DNA of 64,000 bases from Sphagnum compactum (Eukaryota; Bryophyta; Sphagnopsida; Sphagnales), in assembly GCA_965153455.1 (NCBI GenBank), contig OZ234495.1:17914875-17978874 (forward strand), in the 5' to 3' direction. Every line of letters starts with the position of its first letter. The stretch's first letter is position 1. The position numbers and the translations under genes were made by a program. Below the pieces are notes generated by a model. That model was not told the origin of the DNA, did not search any database, and saw nothing but the letters and a program-made list of their open reading frames with translations. Positions 47,001 through 58,829 of this stretch are shown here, one piece after another.

Positions 47001-50000
47001 AGTTGATGAAGTCAACGGGTTAATTCATGGCAATTCATCCGTGTTAATTTTGATGAAGAAGGCACGATGGTTGGACAATTTGTGCGCTCTACTAACTTTC
47101 ATAAGGTTATGATTATAGTCATTATCATGTTACCTTCAAAATTGTTGTTGTGGAGATTATTATCCTAATTTCATATATATTATTTTTGGTGTTACATTAG
47201 GTGAATAAGGTTTAAGTTTGCAAATTTTGCATTGGAATTTTTTTTCAAGTATCATGAATAGATGAGTGAACTTGAGAAGGAGCAACTAGGTGCAATCACA
47301 ATCAAAGGAGTCAAAAACCATGCCGAATAATCGTCAAGACTATTAACTTTGTTACATACATTTATGTGTTATCACTTAAATGTTAATTGTGTTAAATGAT
47401 TAATATGAATGTTAAGTAATTCAAATTAAAAATTCTTATAATTCAAATTTGGGTTTTGGTTTTGGTAAAAAACTTGAACTTGAACAACATTTGCATCAAA
47501 AGTAGTCAATTTTGTAAAGGACTACGGTAAAGGATTTTTTTAATTAAAAAAAATAGATGGTAAATAATATAAATGATAATAACCTACTACCCACATTTAA
47601 AAAACACTCACAATTTGAAAGATGAAATTTGAAATTTTTAGAAATTCACATTATGTTCCAAAATCTCAAAATTTATAAGGTCCTTTACCATGTGTAAATG
47701 GGATGTAATGCACATGACATATGAAATAAAGTTGTAACTTATAATTCAAGAAACTAAAACCTAAAGTAGTTGACATATTTTTGTATGATTTGAAATTAGG
47801 ATAATATTTTGAGACAAAATGTAGAATCTGGCAAAATCAACACATTTTGAAATTTATTTATTTACTCAAAAATAGTTAACAAAAAAATGTAATGTATTGA
47901 GTCAACTATTTGTATTTTTAATAAAAAATTGCAAAAGATTTCATTCAAAGATTATTTCAAATGAAAAAAATAAAAAGCATTAGAGAATGATTCACAATCC
48001 TTTTATAAAATAACCCCATTGGCTCTTATTAACATGTTTTCACCCAAATACCCAATCAAAAGGTTTGTAAGTAATATCAACAAACGGTAGCTAACTCCAT
48101 AAATTTAAATAATAATGTGACCCTTCAAATTCTCTTAGTGAAATTTTCTCATCAATACCAACAAAACATAGAATCCTTCATGATTTATGTACTTGTTTGT
48201 GTTGTGTTTATTGATTTTTATTTTGAAGCCCCACAAAAAAATTGTTTGATTAATAATATGTAGTAAATGTTTAACAAACTAGTGATAAAGGTTTGTGTCG
48301 TGTTTATGAATTTGATTTTTGAAACCCCACACAAAACTATAAATTATATGTAGTAAGAAAGGTTTAACAAAAAAAATTTGTGTGAAAGTGAAATTGTTGT
48401 CCTACAAATAAATATTAATGCACTTGTTAGGATAGGTAAATGCAAGTTGTTTTCAAATCTTATAAGTATTAGGGCTAAGGTAACAAATAACATTGCTAGT
48501 GCAGGTGTTAGGGGTTAGAATGTGTTAGAAGTGCATAGCGTATGTGTTTAAGAAATGGCCAAACTTGTATATTGTTGATTGCTACCAAATTAAATCATAA
48601 TCCATGTAATGAAAATATTTCAATTTTTTCCTTGAAATTTGGTTTTTTTTTTTGGTGGCATTAAAAAGGAATATTGAGACAAAATATTCTCTTTTTGATT
48701 TCTTGCATTTGATGGAATTTTGCTCCTAGAAAAATGTCACTTTTGATAAAAAGCACATTACATTAGACCAAAATGGGAAGTTGAAAATCCATTTTTAGAG
48801 TCCAAATCTAGTGATTTTTCAAAAAAAACATTTAAATGATGTTGAAGTTCACATTTTTTTCGATTTCCAAGTTCTTACCACCATAATTTAAACATTTTTA
48901 AAACCTCTAAAAATATGGGCCTTAAAAAAATCAATTTAGATATTGAAATGGACTTTACAAATTTTCATTTTCATTTTAAATCTAAATTTTTTAAAAAGAT
49001 TTTTTCTTGTTTGATTTTTTATCTTAAGTTTATGGTACTTCAACGTGTGGTGGTAAAAAGTTATAGGCTTAATTTTCAACTCCTTTAGAAGAAAAAAGTC
49101 CATAATGATAAATTTTTTTGGGTCGTTTGGATTGTGACATTGGATGCACCATCCTTTGTAAAGTCCACCTTGAATTGAACATTTATTCTTTTGATAATTA
49201 TTTGTTTGGGTTTAAAAGATTAGAATGTAGGTTTCAATTTTCATCTCACTTTTGTCAAGTTTCTCAAATAGATTTGAATACAATGCAACAATACTTAACT
49301 CACCTAAAAAAATGCCACCATGACTTCCAAAAAAGTCCATTGTAATGTGCTTTTACCCCTTTGATGTATACCCTCATCATGAAAATGGCAACCCAACAAC
49401 ATATACCCTCATCTTTAATAATGCATTACCCCAGACTAAATTGAACATTTGCATTATATAAAAATGAAAAGATTTGCAATATGTATATCTAATTATGTTA
49501 AACATCATCATAAAAGTCAATGGCCGTAAGGAATGAGACATGTTGAAATATTCATACCCTTCAACATGAAGGCTTGTCTCCACCTTCTTGTTGGAAAGAG
49601 AAAATTGAAATGCACCTTTTTGTTCATTTGTGATTTTACAATGCATTATAAGTCCTACCCAAATATTTCCAAAATCCTTGTTAATTACGATAAAAACATA
49701 AATGTTTGTACAAAATCTGTTGACTTCTTAAACAATTTTACTTGCACTTTAGCCTTCCACTTTATGTGTGAACAAAACTTAATGACTTGAAATCTCAAAC
49801 ATTATTTCTTTGGTAGTCCATGCCTCCCATGTAATTTTAATAAAAGATTATGTTTCTACAAAATTTAATGACCGAGTTATTGAACCCGTTTATTTACAAT
49901 TTATGCATACCATCTAATGTGCAAACTAAACTTTAAAACTCTTTTATGTTAGGTATGATGGTGATGTAAAAGCAATTAGGTAGGTATGGACTATGGACAA

Positions 50001-50130
50001 GTACATGATAACCATGAATGTAGGGGTAATGGGCATAGCTTTGCCAATACTTTCATATCCTGGGATCAATCTCACCATTACCTCCTTGAAGCATGTGCAC
50101 CATGATGATTACAACGGGAGGGGAACCAAC
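44048..50130. other. Long gene-free interval
   Basis: Scanned on both strands. Frames such as 44,104-44,322 (-), 45,398-45,676 (-), 49,118-49,345 (+) and 49,377-49,646 (-) show no family resemblance. The stretch 45,750-45,900 encodes LDPMELCELVVLKRLGKSLE on the plus strand, which looks protein-like (Leu/Glu-rich), but I cannot assign it. An ATT run lies at 45,340-45,358. A TTTTTTTTTTTGGTGGC word at about 48,643-48,660 recurs at about 34,402. Confidence 0.4.
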
Positions 50131-50228
50131 AATGGCCGCCTCTTGCGTGCAATCGATTATGCTTTGGGGGGGTGTACCTCCAAATACCCCCCCAAAGCAT
50201 AATCGATTGCGCGCAAGAGGCGGCCATT
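50131..50228. repeat. GC-rich near-perfect hairpin, 43-bp arms
   Basis: The left arm 50,131-50,173 and right arm 50,186-50,228 are complementary at 42 of 43 positions around a 12-base loop. The one mismatch (50,148 against 50,211) would be a G-U wobble in RNA transcribed from the plus strand. The arms begin AATGGCCGCC and include AATCGATT and a seven-G tract next to the loop. They are much richer in GC than the surroundings. No flanking duplication is visible. It could be a small foldback element, a recent inverted duplication, or the stem of a small-RNA precursor. Confidence 0.9.
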
Positions 50229-52098
50229 TCATAAAAAGAAATGCCCATAGCATTTTTCAAAACACCTGCTTTAATTCATTTTTTCCCAAAACAACCACCA
50301 ACTATCAAAGGAAATTTCTTTTGAAATAAGAAGTTGCATCATTTTTTACACTAGGTAACACTTGCGATGCAAAGGAGTTCCAAAAGTAAACATCTCAAAA
50401 CCAACTCAAGCAAGCACTTATCTCTAGAGTAGGCCTCACTCTTTGGGCATTACCCTACACTATGCCAAAACATAGCATCCATGACTAATCCTTTTTCAAT
50501 GAGTTTCAACTAGTTTAGTCATTTACGCCATTTTTAGTCAAGTTAAACCCGTTGCTCATGCCATTTATAATCATTTACGCCATGTGTAGTTGTATTGACC
50601 TGGTCACAGATGCCATGTTTCATAGTGCACTCTACCATTCCTGGGAGACATATTTGACCACCTCCACGAATTAAAATAGATGGTGAAATTTTCTTTGAGA
50701 CCCTAAACCCTAAACCGTATTAAGAAAGGTAGAGTGTTTTTTTTGTCCTGTTGAGATCTCACAAACCAAAATCCCTTGTCTCGCTTTGGTACCATCGAAA
50801 AGCCCTTAACGATTAGGGGTTCACCAAGGTGGTTTCACAATGTTTAGACATTTAGACTTCCAATGAAGGACTTTTGAATATTGAACAATTTTATGATCCA
50901 AAAGTCTTGTGAAAATCAAGATTTCCATGCTCTTGATTTAGACACCTCAAACAAGATCAAAAACTTTTCCTCAAACTTGAAGCAAGAAAAGACTTCCAGA
51001 TAAGGACTTTCAGAACCGGGAAGGAGAAACAAGACAAAGACACAAACTAGAATCAAGAAACAATAGAAACAAGCAGTATGAACAAAAGGGACAATTTCTC
51101 TCACTTCTTCGGGGACCATCTACAACAACATGTATTATAGTAGTAACTTTTCTATCACAACTTCCCCACTCACTTCATCAGCTCCCTACCGAGGGTATTA
51201 TAGGTCAGTGGCCACTAGCCTGCATACTGAGTTTCTGTTGCAAGTCTGGAAGCAACGGGAAGACTCAGCCATGATACCGGCTAGCAACTAACCAGCATAA
51301 CAACATAGAAGAGGAAAAAAACATAAAGAAAAGAAGAGGGGAAAAAGGAAAAAAAGCACACAACATTAAGAAGGAAAAACATAGAATAACAGACAACTTG
51401 TAAATAAGTACATAAATGATCTGCCAAGATTTTTGGATAAACCCATTACACAAAATATGCACCTTGTGTTTCTGTCACAATTCTGGAAGCAATGGTACAG
51501 ACTCTTGCAATCATGAAGTTGGCTAAGCACCCAAGAGACATAACTAGATTCTGTGAAGAGGAAACTTCAAAACCCGAGACTGAGACAGGATAAAACCATT
51601 ACAGGTAAGACACTTGCCTGTGCCCACATACATATGTGCAGCCATTTCTCAGCTCCACCCATGACGTCAGATATTCCTTTACATTTTACGCTTACATACA
51701 ATGCTCAAGCGGAACTGACTGAGAGTCTAAAAATTCCTGCTGCTTCAGCCCCAATTGGGTTGACCAAATAATAAAGCAACTACACAGAAATTGATCACAA
51801 ATTTTTGACAAGTTTGTTTTAGGGTTTAGGGTTTTTCTAACCAATGATCAGAAGCTCACTGCCTTGTACGCCTAACCAGTTTCAGACATAACAAGGAAAA
51901 CATCTCTACATGACATGACAGTGTACTTCAAAATGATTCACCTTGACCACTGAGCAAGAACATACCTGTATCTGAAGGTAGACAAACCACCAAACCGCAA
52001 AAATCGCCCACAAGCCCAGAAGTGCATATCTCCTCAATCAAGCTTTTAAATCTGTCTTCTCGGGAACAAGTGGTATATATTACTGCCACCACACTGCG
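50229..52098. other. Interval downstream of the MYB-CC gene
   Basis: Telomere-like CCCTAAA doublets lie at 50,701-50,715 and, in the opposite orientation, at 51,818-51,834. Two diverged copies of a GTTTCTGT..TCTGGAAGCAA block lie at 51,231-51,288 and 51,470-51,530. No coding exon is supported. The part nearest the gene may be its 3' untranslated region, but no clear poly-A signal was seen on the minus strand. Confidence 0.4.
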
Positions 52099-52272
52099 AG
52101 TGATCATGAAAGCAATTCTCTGCTCGATGGAAGGACAGACAGAGACCTCCCACACCCCAAGTGGTCATGAAATTAATTCTCTGCTTTTGATGAAAGGACA
52201 GAAAGAGACCTCCTACACTCCCATGTCATGATTTTCCCTGCTTTTGATCAAAGGACAGAGTTCGAGACCTCA
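52099..52272. repeat. About 60-bp tandem repeat, three diverged copies, in the MYB-CC 3' flank
   Basis: The units share GTCATGA, then a CTCTGCT or CCTGCT word, then GGACAGA and GAGACCTC. Copies start near 52,099, 52,160 and 52,222. It lies 120-290 bases beyond the stop codon of the MYB-CC gene, probably within its 3' untranslated region. Confidence 0.75.
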
Positions 52273-52391
52273 GCCATTACAGCAGTCTCCGAAACTGGGC
52301 ACCAGACACATCCACATGGGGATTTTTTGGTGTGGATAGCCACACACACTATTCTAGAGACTAAGGTGGGTACTGCCAAATGCAGGCTTCC

Positions 52392-54646
52392 TTAAGCTGC
52401 AGTAGTTGAAGGAGCAGGCTGACCACCTGACGCTGTAATTGATACTGCATTTTCTTGATCATTTGTTTGTACACAGTAAAACCATTCCAGGTTGTTACCC
52501 TTGGCATAACCCTGCTGCTGCTGCTGCTGCTGATAATGAGCACCTTCAACCTGGGGAGAGGAAACACTTGTGCCCAGTGAAATCTCAGTGATTTTATGTC
52601 AACAACAACTCACCACCCACATCCCCCTGTTCCTGGACTGGTGACTGAAATTGGTGCACAGTCTCAGCCGTCCCTGGAGATACTTCGTGTTGCATGGTGT
52701 GCTGAGGAGCATTAGATTCAACGACTGCTGCATCTGCTATGTGAGTTGCATTAGTCACCGGCTGAATAGGTGAACTGCTTGGCATGGATAGATCTGTAAC
52801 AGTTGTGGCATTAACAGACTCACTTTTGATGTGCTCAGATTGAGGACCAGGCTGTGAGCTGAGTTCAGAAGCTTGAGTTGGTATCACACTAACACAGGAT
52901 GCAGGGGCACCAGTTATTGTTCTGTCAGGTAAAGGCCTGATTTCCACCTTACCACTCACTTCAGCAAGTGGTGGTGGTGGCTCTAAAGCTGGGGCAGCCC
53001 CAGCTTCCCCAGAATCAGTGGCAATACTACGTGTGCCAGTCAGGGCACTGAGCCTCTGCTGCTCTTCAATAATCTGCTGTAAATACTTTGCCTGAGCTTC
53101 GATGCGTAGTTGCAAATTGCGCTGAACCTACAACCCATGAGGAGTTGGTGATGATCAGTTGCAAATCTGTCCTTATTTTCATGCCCCACTCACTCACCCT
53201 TCTTCTTTTCTTGCCTGGAGCAAGATCTTAGCATTCTGATTAGGCCTACTGCGGTCTACTGAAGAAACAAAAAAAGCCACCAAAGACACACATACCTCAA
53301 GCTGTTCATGCAGGCGCTTTTGTACTTCCATTTGCATACGCAAGGCCTCGGTAATTTGAATACCCCTGGTAAGATTTGCAAATGTAACAATATTAAGCTG
53401 TGTGGATCAATTGCTGAATTCTATGAAATTACACAAAGTGGCCATGACATTGATCAGCATACAATGGGGGCATAATAATGCAGATGCTAACACAAATGCA
53501 ACTCTTGAAGTAGAGTCTTATGATCACAAAGTTGAGGTCTGCATCATAAAACTCACGATGTTGCATCAAGAGATGGAAACAGATCTGCTGGATTCTTCTT
53601 CTTATCAGAAGTTCCTCCTGTATATCATGATACACCACCAGTCCCGAATGTCATCAATCAACAAACCCCTGCAAGTGGGTGGGTGGGTGGGTGCCAAAGA
53701 AAAGTAGAAAACACTGGCACCCATTTGCTCAGTTTGCATTTTTTGCTTATAGCAGAAAGGCCAAAAATCTTTTTTTGCAAAATTCTTCATCATGGTGACC
53801 ATCTGGGTGGGTACTGGAAATGCTTGCTAAAAAAAGTTGTCAAAACACTGCTAAGCCAAAAAAAAACCATTCTGAAAGAAGAAAAGATGTAGTACCATCT
53901 GACAAAGAGTCAGGAATGTACTTTGCCAACCGGTACTTCTGCAGAGTACAACAGAGAAAAACAAGGTCAAAAGTTGTTTGGACTCCGGACATATATTTTT
54001 TCTCACTTGTCAAAGAAAAAGGACAAAACTTGTTGTGAAGCTCAAATTGAACACAGTTCAACAACCGAAACCTAATAACAACAGAACCCAATGCACAGAA
54101 GACTATGTGGCAAGACACATGAATTAAAAGGGATCCAATTTACTTGCCTGCAAGTGACTCTTCACATGGTAAATGGTAAGACCTTGCACACCCATGACCC
54201 GCAGCACACCCTTTGGGGTCGCCCCTGTCATTGCACACAGGATTTAAGAATGTCAGCCAAAAAAACTCAACAATTTGTGAAAGTGCTGCAAGGCTCTCTA
54301 CCAGACATAGTGAAGATGGTACTGTAGAAGACACAATCAGAAGTGTGGGTGCAATACAATCAAAAGACCTCTCTATGAAGGGCTGCAATTGGAAGAGAGA
54401 GAACTCACGATCAGGACCACCCAACTGAGTGACTGCATCCACAAAGCGCTCATGGAGCTCAGGTGTCCAGCGGAGGCGCTGCTTAGCAGCAGAACCAGAG
54501 CCGCCTCCTCCGGAAGTGCCTGGGCTGCCTGCAGAATAAGTAGGACCTGCAGCTGGACTTGCTGATGCCCAAGGCTCACCTGCCTGACTTGCAGACCTTT
54601 GAGGCATGAGACTGCTTGATGGTGAGTACTTCGTTGTTTGGTACAT
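52392..54646 (-). CDS. MYB-CC (GARP) transcription factor, PHL2/PHL3 (UNE16)-like
   Basis: Seven coding exons on the minus strand: 54,646-54,409; 54,224-54,148; 53,938-53,896; 53,617-53,557; 53,365-53,296; 53,127-52,614; 52,543-52,392. They sum to 1,155 bases and 384 residues, and every junction keeps the family reading frame. Residues 55-109 are the MYB-like DNA-binding domain ([40 protein letters not shown]). Residues 141-185 are the coiled-coil domain with the signature LHEQLE at 158-163. The tail is Pro/Ser/Thr/Gln-rich, with a seven-Gln run and an IKSE word of sumoylation-consensus type. Relatives are nuclear factors of the phosphate-starvation response that bind P1BS-like sites as dimers; that role here is inferred. 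The start is set at MYQ because a likely acceptor (TTTATGCAG) lies three bases before it, although an in-frame ATG at 54,655 is possible. Intron 2 uses GC-AG, and the last intron's boundaries are ambiguous. Confidence 0.93.
53669..53692 (+). repeat. GGGT repeat in an intron of the MYB-CC gene
   Basis: GTGGGTGGGTGGGTGGGTG lies on the plus strand, so it is C-rich in the transcript. It is in intron 3, about 55 bases upstream of the exon 4 acceptor. Confidence 0.75.
53939..54147 (-). other. GC-AG intron of the MYB-CC gene
   Basis: The donor reads CAG|GCAAGT and the acceptor CTCTGCAG|AAG. Joining exons here restores SHLQ|KYRL in frame, which is invariant in the family. The nearest GT (four bases into GCAAGTAAAT) would shift the frame and destroy the domain. 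GCAAGT after AG is the known consensus of plant GC-AG introns. Confidence 0.88.
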
Positions 54647-54655
54647 TGTCTGCAT

Positions 54656-56165
54656 AAATGGCACAAACCCAAACCATGAATGTTGGGAAGGATTGGATGC
54701 AAGGCAATCATTCTGTTGTTTGTTTCTCACCACAATGAACAACCAAATTTCACAATGAAGACATGCAGTCAGTCGTCTAGCAACCAACCTTTTCAGATCT
54801 TTTTGTAAGATGCAACCCAAGTTCTTCACAACCCTGACTAGGAAGGAATATATTCTCCACTCAGAAAACCAAACCAAGTGAGAATATTTGCAAAGGCTCA
54901 CTGTCAACAAGTCTCAGCTCCTGGACTCAACATTCACAAAATCATGTTGCGCTGCAAGACTCCAGAGGTCTGAATTCCATGGATGTCATAAAAAAGAATT
55001 CTGCAGAAATACTCCACCAGCTTTTGGTTTCCAGATTTTTTGCCTTCTCCAGCAACCCACCTTATTGGTCTTTGCAACCTTCTTTATACCCCTAAAACAT
55101 TTCCTGTTCCTCTGGTATCTCTCTCTCTCTGTGTCTACATCAGGTAAACAGCCACATGTACAATACTGTGAGACATACCAGCTATGTCAAATTCATCTCC
55201 TGAAGCTCCTCCAAGCATTGCATCATCATCACCAGTGCCCACATACTCATCCAACTTCACCAAAACCATTGAGGGCTGCTTGGAGCTTCATTTTTTGTAA
55301 ACCCACAATCAGAGTTGTTCTTGCTTGAATTCACATAAGGGCATGTGTTGGGTGCCCAACATATCAAACCTAAAAACTGCTTGCTGCCCCACTTTGAGCC
55401 AATTTCCTTGCCACAAGAGAAAAAACCTGCTAAGTCTTTCTTCTAAGCTGGCCACAGCAACTTGAGAGATAACAAGAAGACTTGCCCTGGTGCAGGAAGG
55501 AAGTGAACTAAAGTGGAGACTTGCACCAGCAGCAGACAAGGCAATGTGGGATGATAGTAGCACCGCATTAATAATTCTGGAATCTGCTCAAACCCAAATT
55601 CCATCTCTTTCTCAATCTCCTCTCCTCAAAGGAGTTACTAAACTGCCAAACCTGACACCCACACTGCAATAGCAGAGCAAGAGATTGCCGCACATCCATC
55701 CACCCCCAACCAAAAAAGCTTATTCAAAATAGTTGTCCCCAAAGCTCAAGCTCGAAGATACTCATCCAGTGCACCCACAATCTTTCTGCTTTCAATCCAA
55801 GGGCTTACTACCCTAAACCCAATGAGCAGCAAGAAGTTTTCCAATCTTCAAAACACAAACAAACACACATGAGAACTTCTGTCTTCAAAGCAAAAAAAGC
55901 TTCGCTCAACCTGCCACCCAAAGCTTCTCCATCCCACACAAATGCTCCAATACCCAAAGCTGCTTCCTTTCAACAAGCTCATGAACCCACTGGGTGAGAG
56001 GTCCTTGCAAACCAACAAAAACTCATAACAAACAAATATGGCAATAGCAATGGCAACACATGCCACACCCTAATTGCTTCACATCCTAAACTACATCACC
56101 ACAAAGTGAAGAAGAAGAGGAGGAGGAGGAGGAGGAGGAGCTTAAAGCAAGCAATAAATAGAGTT
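54656..56165 (-). promoter_or_regulatory. Putative 5' leader, leader intron and promoter-proximal region of the MYB-CC gene
   Basis: This interval is higher in GC than the intergenic DNA and holds no TE motif. On the minus strand, a branch/pyrimidine/AG pattern just before MYQ (54,647-54,665) suggests a leader intron. The distal part (55,700-56,140) is transcript-like, and its minus strand starts with a CTC-repeat tract (about 56,110-56,140). Upstream of the tract is CTATTTATTG (about 56,149-56,160), a possible TATA variant. A 72-codon minus-strand frame at 55,848-56,066 would be an upstream ORF if the whole leader is transcribed. Exact donor and transcription start cannot be fixed from sequence. 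Confidence 0.4.
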
Positions 56166-57540
56166 TTTGATGAACATGAATTCACACCAAGCTTCATATA
56201 TCGTGTGTGTACTAGGAAGCAAACACTATAACAGTGCAAAACACAATATCAAAACCATTTCATCACTCTCCACACAAAAAACAAATACCACAATACACCA
56301 ACAAACAAAACCTCCTCTTATTCTATCGCCCCACCTCACCCACTTACCCACCCACCCACGCACCCACCTACATAAACTTCAAAGTAAAACAACAACTACT
56401 ACTACTACACCTAAAAGAAGTGCAAAAACTCACAAAGCTCATCTCTTGATTCATCACCCAAAACACATCTCTTTGTAAAATATGTGCTGATGCACACCAA
56501 ACAAAAGCTCTTCTCCCCCTCCTCCACCCCCCTAAGTGAAGCTTGAACGCCAAAACCAACAACAACAACAACAACCCAACACTCTTTTGCCCTTGAAAGT
56601 TGAATATTTTTATTTTATTTATTTGTTTATTGATTTATTTATATGTCCCTAGGTGGGCTTTTCCTATTCAAAATCGTGGGTCCTTGACTTCTTGTAGAGT
56701 GAGCTTGAGTGAAGCTTGGGTTGAGCTTGGCTTATAGTATGGCAATCTTTAGCAAATAGAGGAAAAAGGAGGTGGAGAGGAGGAGATGATGGGCCCTCCC
56801 TATTTTACTTACTTATTTAGCCACCCAGAAGATGGATTAAAAGTTTTCTCAAAAAAGTTTTAAACTTGGGATGCACCCACAACTAATTAATAGAAATTAG
56901 AGAATAAGAAGGGCACCACAACTAATTATTGTAATATCTTTACCATTCCTTCATCTTCTAGTCAAATATTCATTTTTGGTTTTATTTTTAAAAAATTCAT
57001 TCCAACAATAACAATAAGAATTTCCTAAAATTCGGGCACTTTCAAAGACCTGGCCATATAGATCTGGAATAAACAAAATAACCATCTACACACTAGACAG
57101 CAATAGAAAGAATTTCTACAACTTGGGGGGGCACTATGGACAGCTGCTAATTTGGAAAAAACTCAGCATTTACTGAAAATAATTTTATTATTTCCCCAAT
57201 GGTAAAAGTAGTACCTATTATGGTAATAGAAATCCCATGTATGATGATGCCCTCATCATGATTGTATGTAGTATGTTTTCCTTCCCCCCCTTGGCCATGA
57301 GGAGTTTCTCCTGACTTTGATGTGTTTAGGCAACATCATTTGATGCTTTTGGGTAGATTTCCTTTTTACCTTCATCATTTGTTGTTGTTGTTGTTTTTTT
57401 TCCTATTCCTCCTCGAGTAGGCTAAAGGGGCTGCTTCAACACACAATCCTGTCAAAGGTACAAAGGCTTCTTCATTGGGTGAAAACAAAATTGGACTCAA
57501 AAGTCACCACTTTATGAAGAAAATGATACTGAAAACACCA
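56166..57540. other. Upstream flank of the MYB-CC gene
   Basis: Contains C-rich CCCACCCACCCACGCACCC at about 56,349-56,368 (G-quadruplex potential on the minus strand), a CAA run at about 56,557-56,574 and a TTATTTATTTG patch at 56,615-56,645. From 56,650 on it is ordinary intergenic DNA. No coding exon was identified. Confidence 0.4.
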
Positions 57541-57544
57541 TATT

Positions 57545-57697
57545 TAGATACCTAATAGGTTCTAGTATGTGCCCAAAATGGAGAAAAATTCCTAAACTTT
57601 TCTACTTTCATCTTTTGCCTATAGACAAATTTGGCTAAGTCCTCTTGTGGATGATTGCCACCTACCTCACAAATTTGGGAAAGGAAAAAAAACACTG
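57545..57697 (+). mobile_element. Repeat family A, 3'-end fragment with intact CACTG terminus
   Basis: It reads AGTATGTGCCCAAAATGG, then ATTTGGCTAAGTC, GTGGATGATTGCC and CTCACAAATTTGGGAAAGG, then AAAAAAAACACTG. The end is complete and the start truncated. The minus-strand frame across it is a by-product. Confidence 0.6.
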
Positions 57698-57885
57698 GTC
57701 TGTCAGGGAGGAATGAAAATGAGTCATTAGTATCACATAGAGAAAATTTACAAAGTTGTACTTTGTAATCATTAACAAAAGAACCCCCTTCAAACACAAG
57801 CTAATATGAACTTATTTGGGTTGTTAACTACACCTTTAAATTGATAGTCAAATAATTCATCATGAAGCTTTATATACACCCATAG

Positions 57886-58115
57886 TTCGTGCCCCTGCCA
57901 TTAGCCTACGCCAAAAATGGCAAAGAAACACAGGTAGGCAAAAGAAACGTTTTGTAACCCATGAGGTGAGGTGGAGTGGGGAGGGGGGCGGGAGGCGGTG
58001 TTGGATTTTTGTTGTTCCCATCAAGTTGCCAATGGATTCTCAACATGTTCCTTGAGTTCTTGATAGCTTCTCACTTTATCCCGTACCCTTTGCCCCAAGT
58101 TCTACTCTTGTAAGC
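57886..58115 (+). mobile_element. Repeat family B copy
   Basis: GTGCCCCTGCCATTAGCC and CGCCAAAAATGGC align with 19,040-19,070. TTGTTCCCATCAAGTTGCC, TTCTCAACATGTTCC and CCTTTGCCCCAAG align with the later part of that copy. A G-rich patch (57,966-57,998) interrupts it. Confidence 0.55.
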
Positions 58116-58820
58116 TCTATAATCAGCCCAAAGAGGGAGATAACAACATATCTCTTTTGGTATTGTCCAAACCTTGATTTTTTATTTTATTATTTTATTT
58201 TATTTTTGGTGAAAGGTCAATCAAAGATGCTTATCACAAAAGAAAAAAATTGAAGCTTGGGTGTCCCCACAACTAATTAATATGAGTGGCAATATACTTC
58301 CTTTCATGGTTGGTTCGTGTAGTCTTAAGGGAATCAAAGATGTATTCATTATCATAATATAGCTTGAAAAGCGTAAGCAACTAAGGGAGTTAAGTATGAT
58401 GCAACTTTTACCCCAAACACTTGGGGACCGAATCGCCTTGAATTAAACTTACTACTACATGGCTCCAACACAGTTACACATCTTATTAGTCTAATAAATT
58501 GTTGCCCAGATTCTAACAAGCTTTGATGAGCTTGATTCAGTCGAAGGTGGATATTGGGCCAATTTCACTCGGGTAGGGTCATTCAAAAGGGAATCTCAGG
58601 TGAATATCCTGAAATTAGTTTGGGATACTCGGTGAGAGAAATAAGGATTGAAAAGCATCAAAGGACATTCTATAGGACATTTTTTCTTTTTCCCTTTCCA
58701 TGCCAAAGGTGTGGTAACTTTGTTCCCTATGGCTCTAATGAGTGTTCTCAAAGATACCTTGTTATATATATATATATACTAGTTTGAACCTGTGCCTAAT
58801 GCACAGGTGTGTTATTTCAA
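58116..58820. other. Gene-free interval
   Basis: No motif recognised. The frame 58,554-58,787 has no domain. A short TA run sits at 58,765-58,780. Confidence 0.4.
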
Positions 58821-58829
58821 CAATGTTTG

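Noticed and set aside
54647-54910. Longer N-terminus for the MYB-CC protein (open frame upstream of MYQ)
   Set aside because: It crosses a good acceptor-like site three bases before the MYQ start, and the upstream residues are not protein-like for this family; treated as intron or leader.
54888-55328. 146-codon plus-strand frame
   Set aside because: Antisense to the probable MYB-CC leader, no domain, Cys/His/Leu-rich chance frame.
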